Source: Acidobacteriaceae bacterium
GTDB lineage: Bacteria > Acidobacteriota > Terriglobia > Terriglobales > Acidobacteriaceae
Assembly: GCA_027364815.1 (NCBI GenBank)
Contig: DAHXOQ010000001.1
Location: 1 to 64,000, forward strand
Direction: 5' to 3'
DNA length: 64,000 bases
Shown in pieces: positions 26,329-35,397 of this stretch. Positions within the stretch are counted from its first letter, which is position 1. Each line of letters starts with the position of its first letter. Under the pieces are notes generated by a model. That model ran no database searches. It had not been told where the DNA came from and was given only the letters and a program-made list of their open reading frames with translations. The translations under genes and the position numbers were made by a program.

Positions 26329-27681
26329 ATGCCAGTTAAAACCATCTACGAGCCCTTCCGCATCAAGAGCGTTGAACCGATACGCGGAACCACACGGGCC
26401 GAACGCGAAAGTATGTTGCGCGAGGCCCATTACAACCTGTTTTTGCTCAAGGCCGATGATGTACTGATAGACCTGCTTACGGATTCAGGAACCGGCGCCA
26501 TGTCTACGCATCAGTGGGCGGGCATCATGGAAGGCGACGAGAGCTACGCCGGCAGCCGCAGCTTTCAAAACTTCAAGAGCTCGATTCAGGATATTTTTGG
26601 CTTCAAGCACGTGATGCCTACGCATCAGGGCCGTGCCGCTGAGCGCATTCTCTTTCAGACCATGTGCAAAGCGGGCGATATTGTTCCGAACAATACGCAC
26701 TTTGACACTACCCGCGCGAATGTGGAATTCACAGGTGCTGAAGCACTTGATCTGCAGATTCCCGAGGGGAAGATACCTGATAATCGCTATCCATTCAAAG
26801 GCAACATGGATGTTGCAGCGCTTGAAGCGCTAATCCAAAAAGTGGGCAAAGAAAAGATTCCGCTGGCCATGCTGACGGTGACTAACAACTCAGGCGGAGG
26901 GCAGCCGGTTTCAATGGAGAATACGCGCGCGGTTTCGACAATCTGCCGCAAGCATGGAATTCCCTTCTACATTGACGCATGCCGTTTTGCCGAGAACGCC
27001 TACTTCATCAAGTTGCGCGAGGCTGGCTACGCGGATAAGACACCGAAAGAGATCGCGCAAGAGATGTTCTCGCTTGCAGACGGCTGCACAATGAGCGCAA
27101 AGAAAGATGGCATGGCGAATATCGGCGGCTTTCTCTGCACTAACGACGATCGCCTGGCGCAGCGCGAAAGTGACTTGCTGATTCTGACTGAGGGGTATCC
27201 AACCTACGGCGGACTGGCAGGCCGCGATCTTGAGGCTGTTGCCATTGGCGTGCAAGAGGCTTTGGACATTGATTACCTCAAATACCGTATCTCTTCGACA
27301 GCGTACCTCGGGAACAAAATCTCAGAGCATGGTGTGCCGATTGTTCAGCCGCCGGGCGGCCATGCAATCTACATTGATGCGAAAGCATTTCTACCGCACG
27401 TTCCAGTGGAGCAATTTCCCGGCGTAGCGCTGGCTGCCGAACTTTATCTGGAGGGTGGAATCCGCGCGGTGGAGATTGGCAGCCTGATGTTTGCCGCAGC
27501 GGCCAAGATGGAACTGGTACGTTTGGCTATTCCGCGTCGAGTCTACACGCAGAGCCACATTGACTACGTCGTCGAGGTGATTCTGGATGTGTGGGAGCGC
27601 AGAGAGCAAATCAAGGGACTTAAGCTGACCTATGAAGCACCGTTTTTAAGACACTTTACGGCAAAGCTGGAGCCGGTTTAG
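26329..27681 (+). CDS. tnaA: Tryptophanase-type PLP beta-eliminating lyase
   Basis: 450 residues from ATG 26329; ATG 26317 is an alternative. The family pattern is complete: PFRIKSVEP, IDLLTDSGTGAMS, PTHQGRAAE, FDTTRANVE, DACRFAENAYFIK, SAKKDGMANIGG (PLP lysine), EGYPTYGGLAGRD and LTYEAPFLRHFTAKL. Against tyrosine phenol-lyase, two specificity positions are tryptophanase-like: Asp in FDTT (TPL has Thr) and Ile in AVEIG (TPL has Arg in MERG). So I favour tryptophanase: tryptophan to indole, pyruvate and ammonia. TPL-like residues at other sites leave some doubt. No TnaC-like leader is visible upstream. Confidence 0.82.
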   Translation: MPVKTIYEPFRIKSVEPIRGTTRAERESMLREAHYNLFLLKADDVLIDLLTDSGTGAMSTHQWAGIMEGDESYAGSRSFQNFKSSIQDIFGFKHVMPTHQGRAAERILFQTMCKAGDIVPNNTHFDTTRANVEFTGAEALDLQIPEGKIPDNRYPFKGNMDVAALEALIQKVGKEKIPLAMLTVTNNSGGGQPVSMENTRAVSTICRKHGIPFYIDACRFAENAYFIKLREAGYADKTPKEIAQEMFSLADGCTMSAKKDGMANIGGFLCTNDDRLAQRESDLLILTEGYPTYGGLAGRDLEAVAIGVQEALDIDYLKYRISSTAYLGNKISEHGVPIVQPPGGHAIYIDAKAFLPHVPVEQFPGVALAAELYLEGGIRAVEIGSLMFAAAAKMELVRLAIPRRVYTQSHIDYVVEVILDVWERREQIKGLKLTYEAPFLRHFTAKLEPV

Positions 27682-27707
27682 AGGTCATTGAAATATGGAG
27701 GCTAAAG

Positions 27708-29048
27708 ATGAACAGAAACATTAAGTTTTCTGTGAAAGCTGTTCTATTTTCTAAATTTACGCTCGCATTCAGTTTCGTGCTGGCAGCCTTCTCTTTGAGT
27801 TACTTTGCCATGGCGCAGACTGACGCCTACATAATTGCACATCAGACACCGATCGTGCTTCACGCCGCACGGCTGCTGGAGATTGAATCCGGCAAACTCT
27901 TTCAGCCCGGCGAAGTACTTGTCTTAGGTGAACGGATCGTCGCTGTTGGTCAATCCGTTGAGCATCCCAAAGGGATGCAATATTTTGACGTGGGCGATGC
28001 GACTCTGATGCCTGGATTGATTGATGCGCACATCCATCTCTTTCTGCACCCCGGCGCTGAAGACCTGCCACCCGTCGAAGAGTCAGTTCCCTGGCGCACT
28101 CTGATTGCCGCGGATGCAGCGAGAGCCGATCTGATGGCCGGCTTTACTGCCGAGCGCGATATGGGCACAGAGGGTGCTGGTTCTGCCGACACAGCCGTTC
28201 GTAACGCTATCAACTCAGGTTTGATTCTTGGGCCGCGGCTCCGAATCAGCGGCAATGCAATCGATATTATGGGTGGCCACGAAGACGCCAATCGATTTAA
28301 CCCAGCACAGGCAGTGCTTTCAAATGCTGACCGCGCCAATTCCGCCGATGAGATCATCGCCGTGATGCGCTCGCAACACAAGGAAGGATCGGATTTTGCA
28401 AAGATCTACGAAACCGGCCATGACAGCATGGTCAATGGCGAACTTCACACGCCTTACCAATACACTGAAGCGCAATTGGCCGCCGCGGTGGAAGAAGCAC
28501 GACGTTTGAATGCTGTCGTCGCAGTTCACGCCATGGGCGAGCCTGGAACCCTTTATGCAGCAGAGGCCGGCGTTGCTTCAATTGACCATGCGACTCAATT
28601 GAGCGACGAGACGATGCGGCTGATGAAGGAAAAACACATTCCAGCGGTGCCGACCTTTGCCATATTTGAATATTTCGCTGAGCATGCCACTTCCCCGGAG
28701 ACCAAGGCGCGCGAAGAAGCGTTGCTCAAGTTCAAGATTGGCGAGTTCAAAAAGCAGATTGCTGCAGGAATTCCCTTTGCGGTCGGCTCTGATGTGGGCC
28801 CTTTCCCGCACGGAACACAAGCCCGCGAACTCACGCTGATGGTGCGCTACGGGATGAAACCACTAGCCGCATTGCCGGCGGATTTGATTGAAGGCGCAAA
28901 ACTACTGGGGTGGGCTGATCAGATCGGAACGCTGAAGCCGGGGTACTACGCAGACATCATTGCCGTGCCGGGCAATCCGCTTGAGGATATATCCGTCACT
29001 GAACACGTGCGCCTTGTGATGAAGAATGGTTCGATTGTACGTCAGTAG
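27708..29048 (+). CDS. Secreted amidohydrolase (imidazolonepropionase-like)
   Basis: 446 residues with a long signal peptide ending near AMA-QT. The amidohydrolase-superfamily motifs are in order: metal-binding DAHIHLF, GFTAERDMG, a probable carbamylated/metal lysine region (DFAKIYETG), VAVHAMG, SIDHATQ, and VGSDVGPFPHG with the catalytic Asp. LGTLKPGYYADIIAV is the usual C-terminal strand. The family includes imidazolonepropionases and Xaa-Pro peptidases (PAD/prolidase-like); the substrate is unclear. An AGG-containing leader 8 nt before the ATG is plausible. It converges on mqnE with 6 nt between stops. Confidence 0.78.
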   Translation: MNRNIKFSVKAVLFSKFTLAFSFVLAAFSLSYFAMAQTDAYIIAHQTPIVLHAARLLEIESGKLFQPGEVLVLGERIVAVGQSVEHPKGMQYFDVGDATLMPGLIDAHIHLFLHPGAEDLPPVEESVPWRTLIAADAARADLMAGFTAERDMGTEGAGSADTAVRNAINSGLILGPRLRISGNAIDIMGGHEDANRFNPAQAVLSNADRANSADEIIAVMRSQHKEGSDFAKIYETGHDSMVNGELHTPYQYTEAQLAAAVEEARRLNAVVAVHAMGEPGTLYAAEAGVASIDHATQLSDETMRLMKEKHIPAVPTFAIFEYFAEHATSPETKAREEALLKFKIGEFKKQIAAGIPFAVGSDVGPFPHGTQARELTLMVRYGMKPLAALPADLIEGAKLLGWADQIGTLKPGYYADIIAVPGNPLEDISVTEHVRLVMKNGSIVRQ

Positions 29049-29054
29049 ACAGAA

Positions 29055-30200
29055 TTAAACTGCAACTGTAAAGCTGTCCTCAGTGCGCGTAACAGCGTGA
29101 TAAAGGGTGTCACGCTCGACGGAGACTCGACCGGCTTCTGTAATCAGGCGGCAAAGCTCTTTGCGGGTCATTCCCTGCGGAGTGGTGGCTCCAGCGTCGT
29201 GGTAGATCTTCTCTTCAATCACTGTGCCATCCAGATCATCTGCGCCAAAACGCAGCGAGATTTGCGCGATCTTGGGCGTCAGCATCTGCCAGTAGGCTTT
29301 GATGTGCGGGAAGTTGTCGAGGATAAGGCGGCTGACTGCGATCTGGCGGATATCGGTGAGGCCAGTTGTGACGGGCAGATGGCTGAGTGGCGTGTTTTCG
29401 GGGTGAAAGGCCAGCGGGATGAAGGTCTGGAAACCGCCGGTTTCGTCCTGCAGGTTGCGCAGTCGCATCAGGTGGTCAACGCGGTGCTCATCGCTCTCAA
29501 TGTGGCCGTAGAGCATCGTCGCATTCGACTTGAAGCCCAGGTTGTGTGCGATACGAGCCGTATCTATCCATTCATTGCCGTCAATTTTGTGGTCACAGAT
29601 GACGGAACGGATTTCTGTATCGAAGATCTCAGCTCCGCCGCCAGGGAGCGAGTCCAAGCCGGAATCACGCAGCTTAATGAGCGTCTCTTCAATGGAAATT
29701 TTGGCACGACGGGCGAGGAAGGAAATCTCCACCATCGTGAAGGCTTTAATGTGGACCTTAGGGAAGCGTTCTTTGAGGCCGGCGATGAGGTCGAGGTAGT
29801 ATTCGAGGGGCAGATCCGGGTGCAGACCACCGACGATGTGGAACTCCGTGACGGCCTCGGAGTAGCCTGAAGCCGCTGTGCGCCATGCCTCTTCCAGAGT
29901 CATCGTGTAACCGTTTGAATCGCCCTTCTTGCGGCCGAAGGCGCAGAGGCGGCATGCTGCCACGCAGACATTGGTGTGATTGATGTGGCGATTCACGTTG
30001 AAGTAGGTCAGGTCGCCGTGAAGGCGCTCGCGAACCGAATTTGCAAGCCAGCCGACTGCAAGCACATCCGTGGTGCGATAAAGCAGAACACCTTCGTCAA
30101 AAGAAAGCCGCTTTTCAGCCAAGACTTTTTCAGCGATGGGTTCAAGACGAGGATCGTGTGTGCGAAAGCTGGAGAATAAATTTGGTTTGCTGTCGGCCAT
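29055..30200 (-). CDS. mqnE: Aminofutalosine synthase (radical SAM)
   Basis: 381 residues. The radical-SAM cluster motif CVAACRLC uses Cys79, Cys83 and Cys86, preceded by RHINHTNV and followed by CAFGRKKGDSNGY. GGLHPDLPLEYYLDLIAGLKERFP, KAFTMVEI, LPGGGAEIFD and PLAFHPENTPL are all MqnE-type. The enzyme joins chorismate-derived enolpyruvyl-benzoate with SAM-generated adenosyl radical chemistry to make aminofutalosine, the first steps of the futalosine route to menaquinone. A MqnD gene lies at 45.8 kb in this window, supporting that route. The ATG has GGAATT upstream. Confidence 0.92.
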   Translation of the reverse strand: MADSKPNLFSSFRTHDPRLEPIAEKVLAEKRLSFDEGVLLYRTTDVLAVGWLANSVRERLHGDLTYFNVNRHINHTNVCVAACRLCAFGRKKGDSNGYTMTLEEAWRTAASGYSEAVTEFHIVGGLHPDLPLEYYLDLIAGLKERFPKVHIKAFTMVEISFLARRAKISIEETLIKLRDSGLDSLPGGGAEIFDTEIRSVICDHKIDGNEWIDTARIAHNLGFKSNATMLYGHIESDEHRVDHLMRLRNLQDETGGFQTFIPLAFHPENTPLSHLPVTTGLTDIRQIAVSRLILDNFPHIKAYWQMLTPKIAQISLRFGADDLDGTVIEEKIYHDAGATTPQGMTRKELCRLITEAGRVSVERDTLYHAVTRTEDSFTVAV

Positions 30201-30264
30201 AATTCCATTCTAGTTCAAGCTTAGAGCCATTTCAGGATCGAAGGCGAAAATACGGTGAACTATA

Positions 30265-30316
30265 GGGGGGGGAGGGGGAGTCGGCTGTGAAACTGTGCAA
30301 CTGTGAAACTGTGAAC
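30265..30316. repeat. G-tract followed by short ACTGTGAA-type repeats
   Basis: A run of eight G, then A and five G (30265-30278), is followed from about 30284 by four imperfect copies of an 8-nt unit ACTGTGAA/ACTGTGCA. The tract lies in the 223-nt space between the two minus-strand genes mqnE and the BNR protein. G-runs of this length can fold or slip; function unknown. Confidence 0.6.
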
Positions 30317-30382
30317 AAGCAAGTTCATCTTGTATCTCTTCATTGTGCATGAACCCGGGAAATAATCTGCAGAAAAGGAAAA

Positions 30383-30403
30383 GCCGGGGAAAGAATCCCC
30401 GGC
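30383..30403 (-). terminator. Rho-independent terminator of the BNR-protein gene
   Basis: Perfect 8-bp stem GCCGGGGA/TCCCCGGC with a 5-nt loop. Read on the minus strand it is followed by TTTTCCTTTTC. It lies 20 nt after the stop of the BNR/Asp-box gene. On the plus strand it is followed by CCTTTTA. Confidence 0.85.
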
Positions 30404-30423
30404 CCTTTTAAAAGATGCACTAG

Positions 30424-32448
30424 TTACTTGGCTGTTGGAACTGATGCGTCGACCTTGGGCCCCTGCAAGACGCCATCAAAGAGCGAGGCGGCAATGAGTT
30501 GGCCATTGCTGGCGCGGATCAAATGCAAGCGGTAGCCGCTTTTGTACAGTTGCCATTCTTTGGTGTCCGGATCGATAGCGTAGACGTGGTCACTGGTGCG
30601 TGAACTGAAGAGAACACGATTCAGGCCAGCGTCGTAGAATACGTCGTCAATACCACGGAGCGGGAAGCGTGAGAAGGCCATCCAGCTCTGATCCTTGGTG
30701 TTGAAGAAGAAGACGCCATCACGTGAGCCAACCCAGAGAACGCCATTGGGCGAGAAAGAAATTCTGCGCAGAACAGAAAGGGTTGGAGGCAGTGTGACTG
30801 CGGTCCAGGTTGCCCCAGCGTCATTGGAGACGGCCAGCGCGACATCGTTGGCAACAGCCATGGTTGAGCCATTGACAGCTGCAGTTTTGAAGTCATTGCT
30901 GGTTAGACCCTGGCCTCCCTGCCAGCTCACTCCCTTATCCCTGCTGACGAAAACACCGGAAGAAGTAGTTGCAAGCCAAACGGGGGCTGAAAAATCAAGT
31001 GCAAAAACACGGCCATCAATTTGTTTCGAAGGCAGGTTTACAGTTTGAGTTTTGGTGATTTTCTTGCCGTTTTTAACTGTGACAATGGACTTGGTAAAGG
31101 TGTTCTTAACTGATCCTGCCGGCTTCCAGGTGGAATTGCTGTTCAAATTTTGAGCTGCAAGACTGAAAATGCCATGCGTAGTACCGGCAAAGATTGTTCC
31201 GTCAACGCCTTGAGCCAGGGAGAATACATCATATTCATTGAGCCCATTGGGAAGTTGCATCCAATTCTTCCCGTTATCTTTGGAGAAGAAGACGCCGCCA
31301 AAGTTCTTGTCATTGGCAACACCGACAAAGATGCCTTCAACCGGTGCATGTGAAACCAGCATCGCTTCAACCTTGCGTTGCGAGAATCCGCCATTCGATT
31401 GTTCAAATGTAGCGCCGGCATTGTTGCTCACTAATACACCGGAGCGGTCTGTGGCAAGCATTACGCGGTTGTGGTCTTTTGGGCTGACGTAGATACCGTT
31501 GACAATCACTTCAGACGAAGTCATGAGCTTGAAGTTTTTGCCACCATCGGTAGTCTTGTACAAACCCTCAGTGGTGCCGGCATAGACTGTATCGTGGTCA
31601 ATTGGATCCTGCATCAGTACGCGGGTGCGTCTCGCGGTTGCAGGGATGCCCTGAATTTTTTTGTAGAGCGCACCGCCATTTTCGGATTTGTAAATACCGC
31701 TGCACGCGCTGGTATAAACGATATCGGTATTGTTGGGATCAATGATGATGGAAAAAACATCCGAATCATCAATGAGGCCCTGCTTGATGCTGTTCCATGT
31801 AATTCCGCCATCAGTTGTCTTCCAGGGCAGATGCCATGTGCCAGCGTATACGATGGCGGGATTCTTGGGATCAACGGCGAGCGATTGAACTTCGTGAATC
31901 TCGGAGCTGCCTGCCGGACTGATCTGCGCCCAGTTTTTTCCATAGTCGTTGCTGCGATAGACACCTTTAAGGGTACCCACGTAGATGCGTGCAGGATCCG
32001 AGGCAGCCTGAGTCAGTGAGCGCACGGATTGCCCTTCCATTGAGGGAACCTTGACCCACTTGGCGCCACCATCATAGCTGATCCACAGGCCGCCGCTGGT
32101 GCCATCCAACTTCCATCCGCCAACGTAGATTGTTTTTTTGCGCTCGGAATCAATCAGGATGCGGTCAATGATCAGGTCGTCTGAAGGCTCGATCTTGGCA
32201 AGGCGGTTCCAGGTTGCTCCGCCATCTTTCGATTCGTAGACCCAGCTGTTTGTGGTTCCAATAAAAAGATGCGAAGGGTCGCCCGGCACGCCGGCAATCG
32301 AACGCACGTCGCCGCCATCAGGACCGATGACCGACCATGGTTGTGAAGATTGTGCAGCGCCCATTTTTACAAACAAAAGGGCAGTGAACAAAATTGCAAG
32401 ACTGGCGTATTGAAATGCAGAAATTACAGGTTTGTGCGACAGCTTCAT
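30424..32448 (-). CDS. Secreted BNR/Asp-box beta-propeller protein
   Basis: 674 residues with a signal peptide ending near GAA-QS. The mature protein is built of about ten Asp-box turns of the SxDGGxxW kind (SKDGGATW, SYDGGAKW, SNDYGKNW, TTDGGITW, TTDGGKNF, SKDNGKNW, SRDKGVSW, SNDAGATW and others) at near-regular spacing. This predicts one or two large beta-propellers similar to the sortilin/VPS10 or Ycf48 photosystem-assembly groups. Such proteins are abundant in Acidobacteriota secretomes, and most have no known substrate. AGGGATGCTCC precedes the ATG at 32448. It is monocistronic, with its own terminator. Confidence 0.8.
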   Translation of the reverse strand: MKLSHKPVISAFQYASLAILFTALLFVKMGAAQSSQPWSVIGPDGGDVRSIAGVPGDPSHLFIGTTNSWVYESKDGGATWNRLAKIEPSDDLIIDRILIDSERKKTIYVGGWKLDGTSGGLWISYDGGAKWVKVPSMEGQSVRSLTQAASDPARIYVGTLKGVYRSNDYGKNWAQISPAGSSEIHEVQSLAVDPKNPAIVYAGTWHLPWKTTDGGITWNSIKQGLIDDSDVFSIIIDPNNTDIVYTSACSGIYKSENGGALYKKIQGIPATARRTRVLMQDPIDHDTVYAGTTEGLYKTTDGGKNFKLMTSSEVIVNGIYVSPKDHNRVMLATDRSGVLVSNNAGATFEQSNGGFSQRKVEAMLVSHAPVEGIFVGVANDKNFGGVFFSKDNGKNWMQLPNGLNEYDVFSLAQGVDGTIFAGTTHGIFSLAAQNLNSNSTWKPAGSVKNTFTKSIVTVKNGKKITKTQTVNLPSKQIDGRVFALDFSAPVWLATTSSGVFVSRDKGVSWQGGQGLTSNDFKTAAVNGSTMAVANDVALAVSNDAGATWTAVTLPPTLSVLRRISFSPNGVLWVGSRDGVFFFNTKDQSWMAFSRFPLRGIDDVFYDAGLNRVLFSSRTSDHVYAIDPDTKEWQLYKSGYRLHLIRASNGQLIAASLFDGVLQGPKVDASVPTAK

Positions 32449-32761
32449 GGAGCATCCCTCGAATCATTGAATTTGATTTTTGTGCACTTTTGATACGGTT
32501 AACGGACTGTTGAGTTGAATCTCGCGGACAGGTTGCGTGGCCACTGAAGCAACTTGTTTACACCTTTACAAATCAGCTCGGTAATTGCATTTGCACAAAA
32601 AATTCGAACACAAAGAGCCTACGCGCGCACAGTAAAAAGTGCGGCATGTACCCCTGCGGTCAATGTTACAGGAGTAATTGTTGATTGACATCAAAAAACA
32701 ATAGATGTCCGGGAGGAGAATTATTCGAACGTAATAGTTTGACGCTAATGGGGCAAATAAG
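32449..32761. other. Noncoding interval upstream of the BNR gene
   Basis: With the adjoining terminator this is the only gap in the window longer than 300 bases. It must hold the minus-strand promoter of the BNR gene, but no convincing -35/-10 pair stands out. One imperfect palindrome (CAAT.TTAC-AGGA-GTAA.TTG within 32661-32683, flanked by GTCAAT and ATTGAC) may be a protein-binding site. Nothing else is supported. Confidence 0.5.
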
Positions 32762-32790
32762 AAAGGCCCTGCTTTTCGCAGGGCCTTTCA
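32762..32790 (-). terminator. Rho-independent terminator of the OmpA-like gene
   Basis: An 11-bp perfect stem AAAGGCCCTGC/GCAGGGCCTTT with a 5-nt loop. On the minus strand it is followed by CTTATTTG. It lies about 23 nt beyond the stop of the OmpA-like gene. The A/T ends make it usable on both strands. Confidence 0.88.
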
Positions 32791-32813
32791 GTCTGTGAAC
32801 TAACTACAGAGTA

Positions 32814-34526
32814 TTACTTGGCTGCAGGAGCTGCCTTCTTCTTGGAGGCGGTCTTCTTTTCCTTGGCAGCCGCCAAAGCAGCAGCGTGAGCCTGAGCGCG
32901 TGTACGTGATTGCGGCTTGACCTTGGTCTCATCAACCGGCTTTGTGCCTGTTGAATCGTAGGTGGCGCCGGCAGGAACCAGAATGCTCCGTGCCATCTGT
33001 GCATCGCCTGAATCCGTGGCGACCGAGATACGCGAAGGATCAATCTGCTTGTCTTCAACAAGGTAAGCCTTGGTGTTGACGGCACGCTGAGCAGCATGGT
33101 CAACCCCAACCTTTGCCTTCTTGCCCGCTGCATTCAAACCCTTCTCGGAAGCATTCTCTTCGCCAATAACAACAACCTTGGCGTCGGGCTGCTTTTGGAG
33201 GTTCAAGGCAACGTCATCAAGGCAACCCTTGGCTTCATTGTCCACACGGTCAATCGGCTGAGTCTTCTTGCCGAATGTGATCGAGCAGAGCTCAGAGGTC
33301 TTGGGCACTGGAGGAACGTACGGAGCCGCAACCGTGACAGAGGTGTTCGCTGAAGCTGAGTGGCCCTTGTCATCTGAGACACTGCAAGTGATGTTGATGG
33401 TGTCGATCGGTGTTCCCTCTGTAGCTGTGAAGGTCGCCGTGTTGCCAGAGCCCTGGATTGAACCAGCAGCTGCGGAGTAAGTGATCTTCAGAGGACGGCC
33501 CTGCGGGCTGGATGCATTGGAAGTAATGGTGCTCGAATCACCCGGCTTGATCGTTGAAGGATTGGCGGAGCAAGTAATTGTCGGAGGATCAAAATCCTTA
33601 ACGACGAAGGCGTTTGTTGTGCAATCAGCCGACATCCAAGGCTTGATGCCTTCCGTTGCATGTCCCTTGACGGTGTAGCTACCGGGGGCCAGCGTTGCGG
33701 TGTCAACCTTGGCATTTGCGCCATCGCCCGTAACATTGGTGCCTGTCCAGGTGTAAGTCGCAGTAAGCTTGGGATTGAGCGCGCCAGCAGTACCCGTGAT
33801 GATTACGTCAGTGCCAGGATAGACGGACTCGGGAGCAGCCTTACAGGTCAAAGTGACCGGCGGAGGAGGCTTGAGACCACCAATATGGTAAACGAGTCCC
33901 GCGCTGAGTTGATTCAACTTCGGGTTTGCACGTCCACCAAATACGCCTGCACCGTAGTTAACGTGCGTATAGGAGTAGTCATACTGAAAAAGACGCAGTG
34001 CAAGATGGTGATTGAAGAAAGGTGTGGCATAATCCATGCCGCCGCCGATTCCAATCGATGGGCCCCATTTGTAGGACTGCACCTGGTAGAACGGGCCATT
34101 CACTCTGTCAGCGCCAACGAGGATATGGATGAAAGGCGTAATTTCTTCGCTGGGAAAGCGCCAGACCAAGCCACCGTTCAAATTGTAGAAACCGTCGTTA
34201 ATCGTGTTGGATTCCGGATGCATGCTGTAATCCAATTCCACGCCGACGTTTTTGTTGAAGTAGCGGGTCGCACTGACAATTGCACCGTAGTTAATGGAAT
34301 TGAAAGTGTAAGATGCAGTGGTGCCATTGCCCTGCAGTACATTCACGGATCCGATGGGCGCCAGATAACTGTAGCCTGCGAAGATATCCCAGCGTGAGAG
34401 TGTGTCGTCGGTAGCAGCCTTATGAGCAGGCTTTGCCGCATCCTGCGCTGACAAAGCGACGGGGACCAGCGCTACTAAAGCCAGAAGAGCGATCCGGCTT
34501 GCAGATTTGAGTACACGAGAGTACAT
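32814..34526 (-). CDS. OmpA-family outer-membrane protein with Ig-like repeats
   Basis: 570 residues from ATG at 34526, which has GGAGGAG 8 nt upstream. The signal peptide is followed by an OmpA-like transmembrane barrel (about residues 40-235: WDIFAGYSYL ... GLVYHIGGL), two beta-sandwich Ig-like domains (LTCKAAPESVYPGTDV and ITCSANPSTIKPGDSS), and a diverged OmpA C-terminal peptidoglycan-binding-like domain (IDRVDNEAKGCLDDVALNLQKQPDAKVVVIG). The C-terminal 35 residues are Ala/Lys-rich. It probably links outer membrane and peptidoglycan. The in-frame extension upstream to 34622 has no function-like features. Confidence 0.82.
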   Translation of the reverse strand: MYSRVLKSASRIALLALVALVPVALSAQDAAKPAHKAATDDTLSRWDIFAGYSYLAPIGSVNVLQGNGTTASYTFNSINYGAIVSATRYFNKNVGVELDYSMHPESNTINDGFYNLNGGLVWRFPSEEITPFIHILVGADRVNGPFYQVQSYKWGPSIGIGGGMDYATPFFNHHLALRLFQYDYSYTHVNYGAGVFGGRANPKLNQLSAGLVYHIGGLKPPPPVTLTCKAAPESVYPGTDVIITGTAGALNPKLTATYTWTGTNVTGDGANAKVDTATLAPGSYTVKGHATEGIKPWMSADCTTNAFVVKDFDPPTITCSANPSTIKPGDSSTITSNASSPQGRPLKITYSAAAGSIQGSGNTATFTATEGTPIDTINITCSVSDDKGHSASANTSVTVAAPYVPPVPKTSELCSITFGKKTQPIDRVDNEAKGCLDDVALNLQKQPDAKVVVIGEENASEKGLNAAGKKAKVGVDHAAQRAVNTKAYLVEDKQIDPSRISVATDSGDAQMARSILVPAGATYDSTGTKPVDETKVKPQSRTRAQAHAAALAAAKEKKTASKKKAAPAAK

Positions 34527-34650
34527 GCGTTTCTCCTCCAAAACTATTTCCTTTTGATTAAACGAAAATACACCCGGCGCACGAGACGCCGCGCTGGTTT
34601 CTGAACTTTTTTGAGCCTTCATTCAGGAACTCTGATACAGCATATTAAAG

Positions 34651-34730
34651 GTACCACAGCATTTACGAAAGTAAACAAATTTTCAACGAGTTGAACGAAA
34701 TTAGCTGGGACGTACCAGAAAAGTACCACG
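34651..34730. promoter_or_regulatory. Three GTACCA repeats upstream of the OmpA-like gene
   Basis: GTACCACA (34651), GTACCAGA (34712) and GTACCACG (34723) stand in the same orientation in the 295-nt space between the OmpA-like gene and nuoB. The last two are 11 nt apart, one helix turn. They may be binding sites of an unknown regulator. Confidence 0.25.
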
Positions 34731-34821
34731 TGTATTACCAAAGTAATGCACTTATCCACAGACCACTAGCAATCTAAACGGGTTAATCCGCTCTAATCGT
34801 CAAAAATTGTGCTTTTTCCTC

Positions 34822-35397
34822 TTAACTGATGTTCAGCGTTTTGACAAGTGAACGAGGCTCACGTTGAATCTTTTCCTGAAGTAATGTGATGGCATATATC
34901 AATTGCTCAGGACGTGGCGGGCAGCCTGGTACATAGACATCAACGGGGATAATTTGATTAACACCTTGCACCAAAGCGTAGTTATTGAAAACGCCGCCGG
35001 AGGTAGCACAAGCGCCCATGGAAATCACCCATTTGGGCTCAGGCATCTGGTCATAAAGCCGTCTAATAACCGGAGCCATTTTTTGTGAGACACGGCCCGC
35101 GATGATCATCAGGTCAGATTGCCGAGGCGAGGGCCTGAAAACCTCCGCGCCAAAGCGGGCAATATCGTATCGAGAGGCACCCATCGACATCATTTCAATG
35201 GCGCAGCATGCAAGTCCGAAAGTCATCGGCCAGATAGAGCTTTTGCGCACCCAGTTGATGGCAAAATCCACCGAGGTCAAAATGATTCCCTCGGGCTGTT
35301 CGTAGCCGTAATCGGCTTCCTGAATCTTGGCTCGATTGGCGGCGCTGCTCTCGAGAGAGCCAAAAAGGTAGCGATCCTTCTCAACATTTTGAGGCAT
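34822..35397 (-). CDS. nuoB: NADH-quinone oxidoreductase subunit B, stand-alone
   Basis: 191 residues. NuoB is the peripheral-arm subunit holding cluster N2, which passes electrons to quinone. All four ligands are visible: the adjacent Cys64-Cys65 ([10 protein letters not shown]), Cys130 (MGACATSGG) and Cys159 (PGCPPRPE). [26 protein letters not shown] is the family core. The N-terminus has about 25 extra residues before [13 protein letters not shown]. No nuoA, nuoC or nuoD gene adjoins it: the OmpA gene is downstream and amt is divergent upstream. This suggests a dispersed complex or a second copy. Confidence 0.93.
   Translation of the reverse strand: MPQNVEKDRYLFGSLESSAANRAKIQEADYGYEQPEGIILTSVDFAINWVRKSSIWPMTFGLACCAIEMMSMGASRYDIARFGAEVFRPSPRQSDLMIIAGRVSQKMAPVIRRLYDQMPEPKWVISMGACATSGGVFNNYALVQGVNQIIPVDVYVPGCPPRPEQLIYAITLLQEKIQREPRSLVKTLNIS

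Noticed and set aside
29097..29870. 257-codon plus-strand ORF inside mqnE
   Set aside because: Mirror of the radical-SAM gene; product resembles no family.
33660..34397. 245-codon plus-strand ORF antisense to the OmpA-like gene
   Set aside because: Opposite to a well supported coding frame with signal peptide and ribosome-binding site.
20000..35000. dif recombination site expected if the skew flip marks a terminus
   Set aside because: No sequence close to known dif consensus was found by eye; a computed search is needed.
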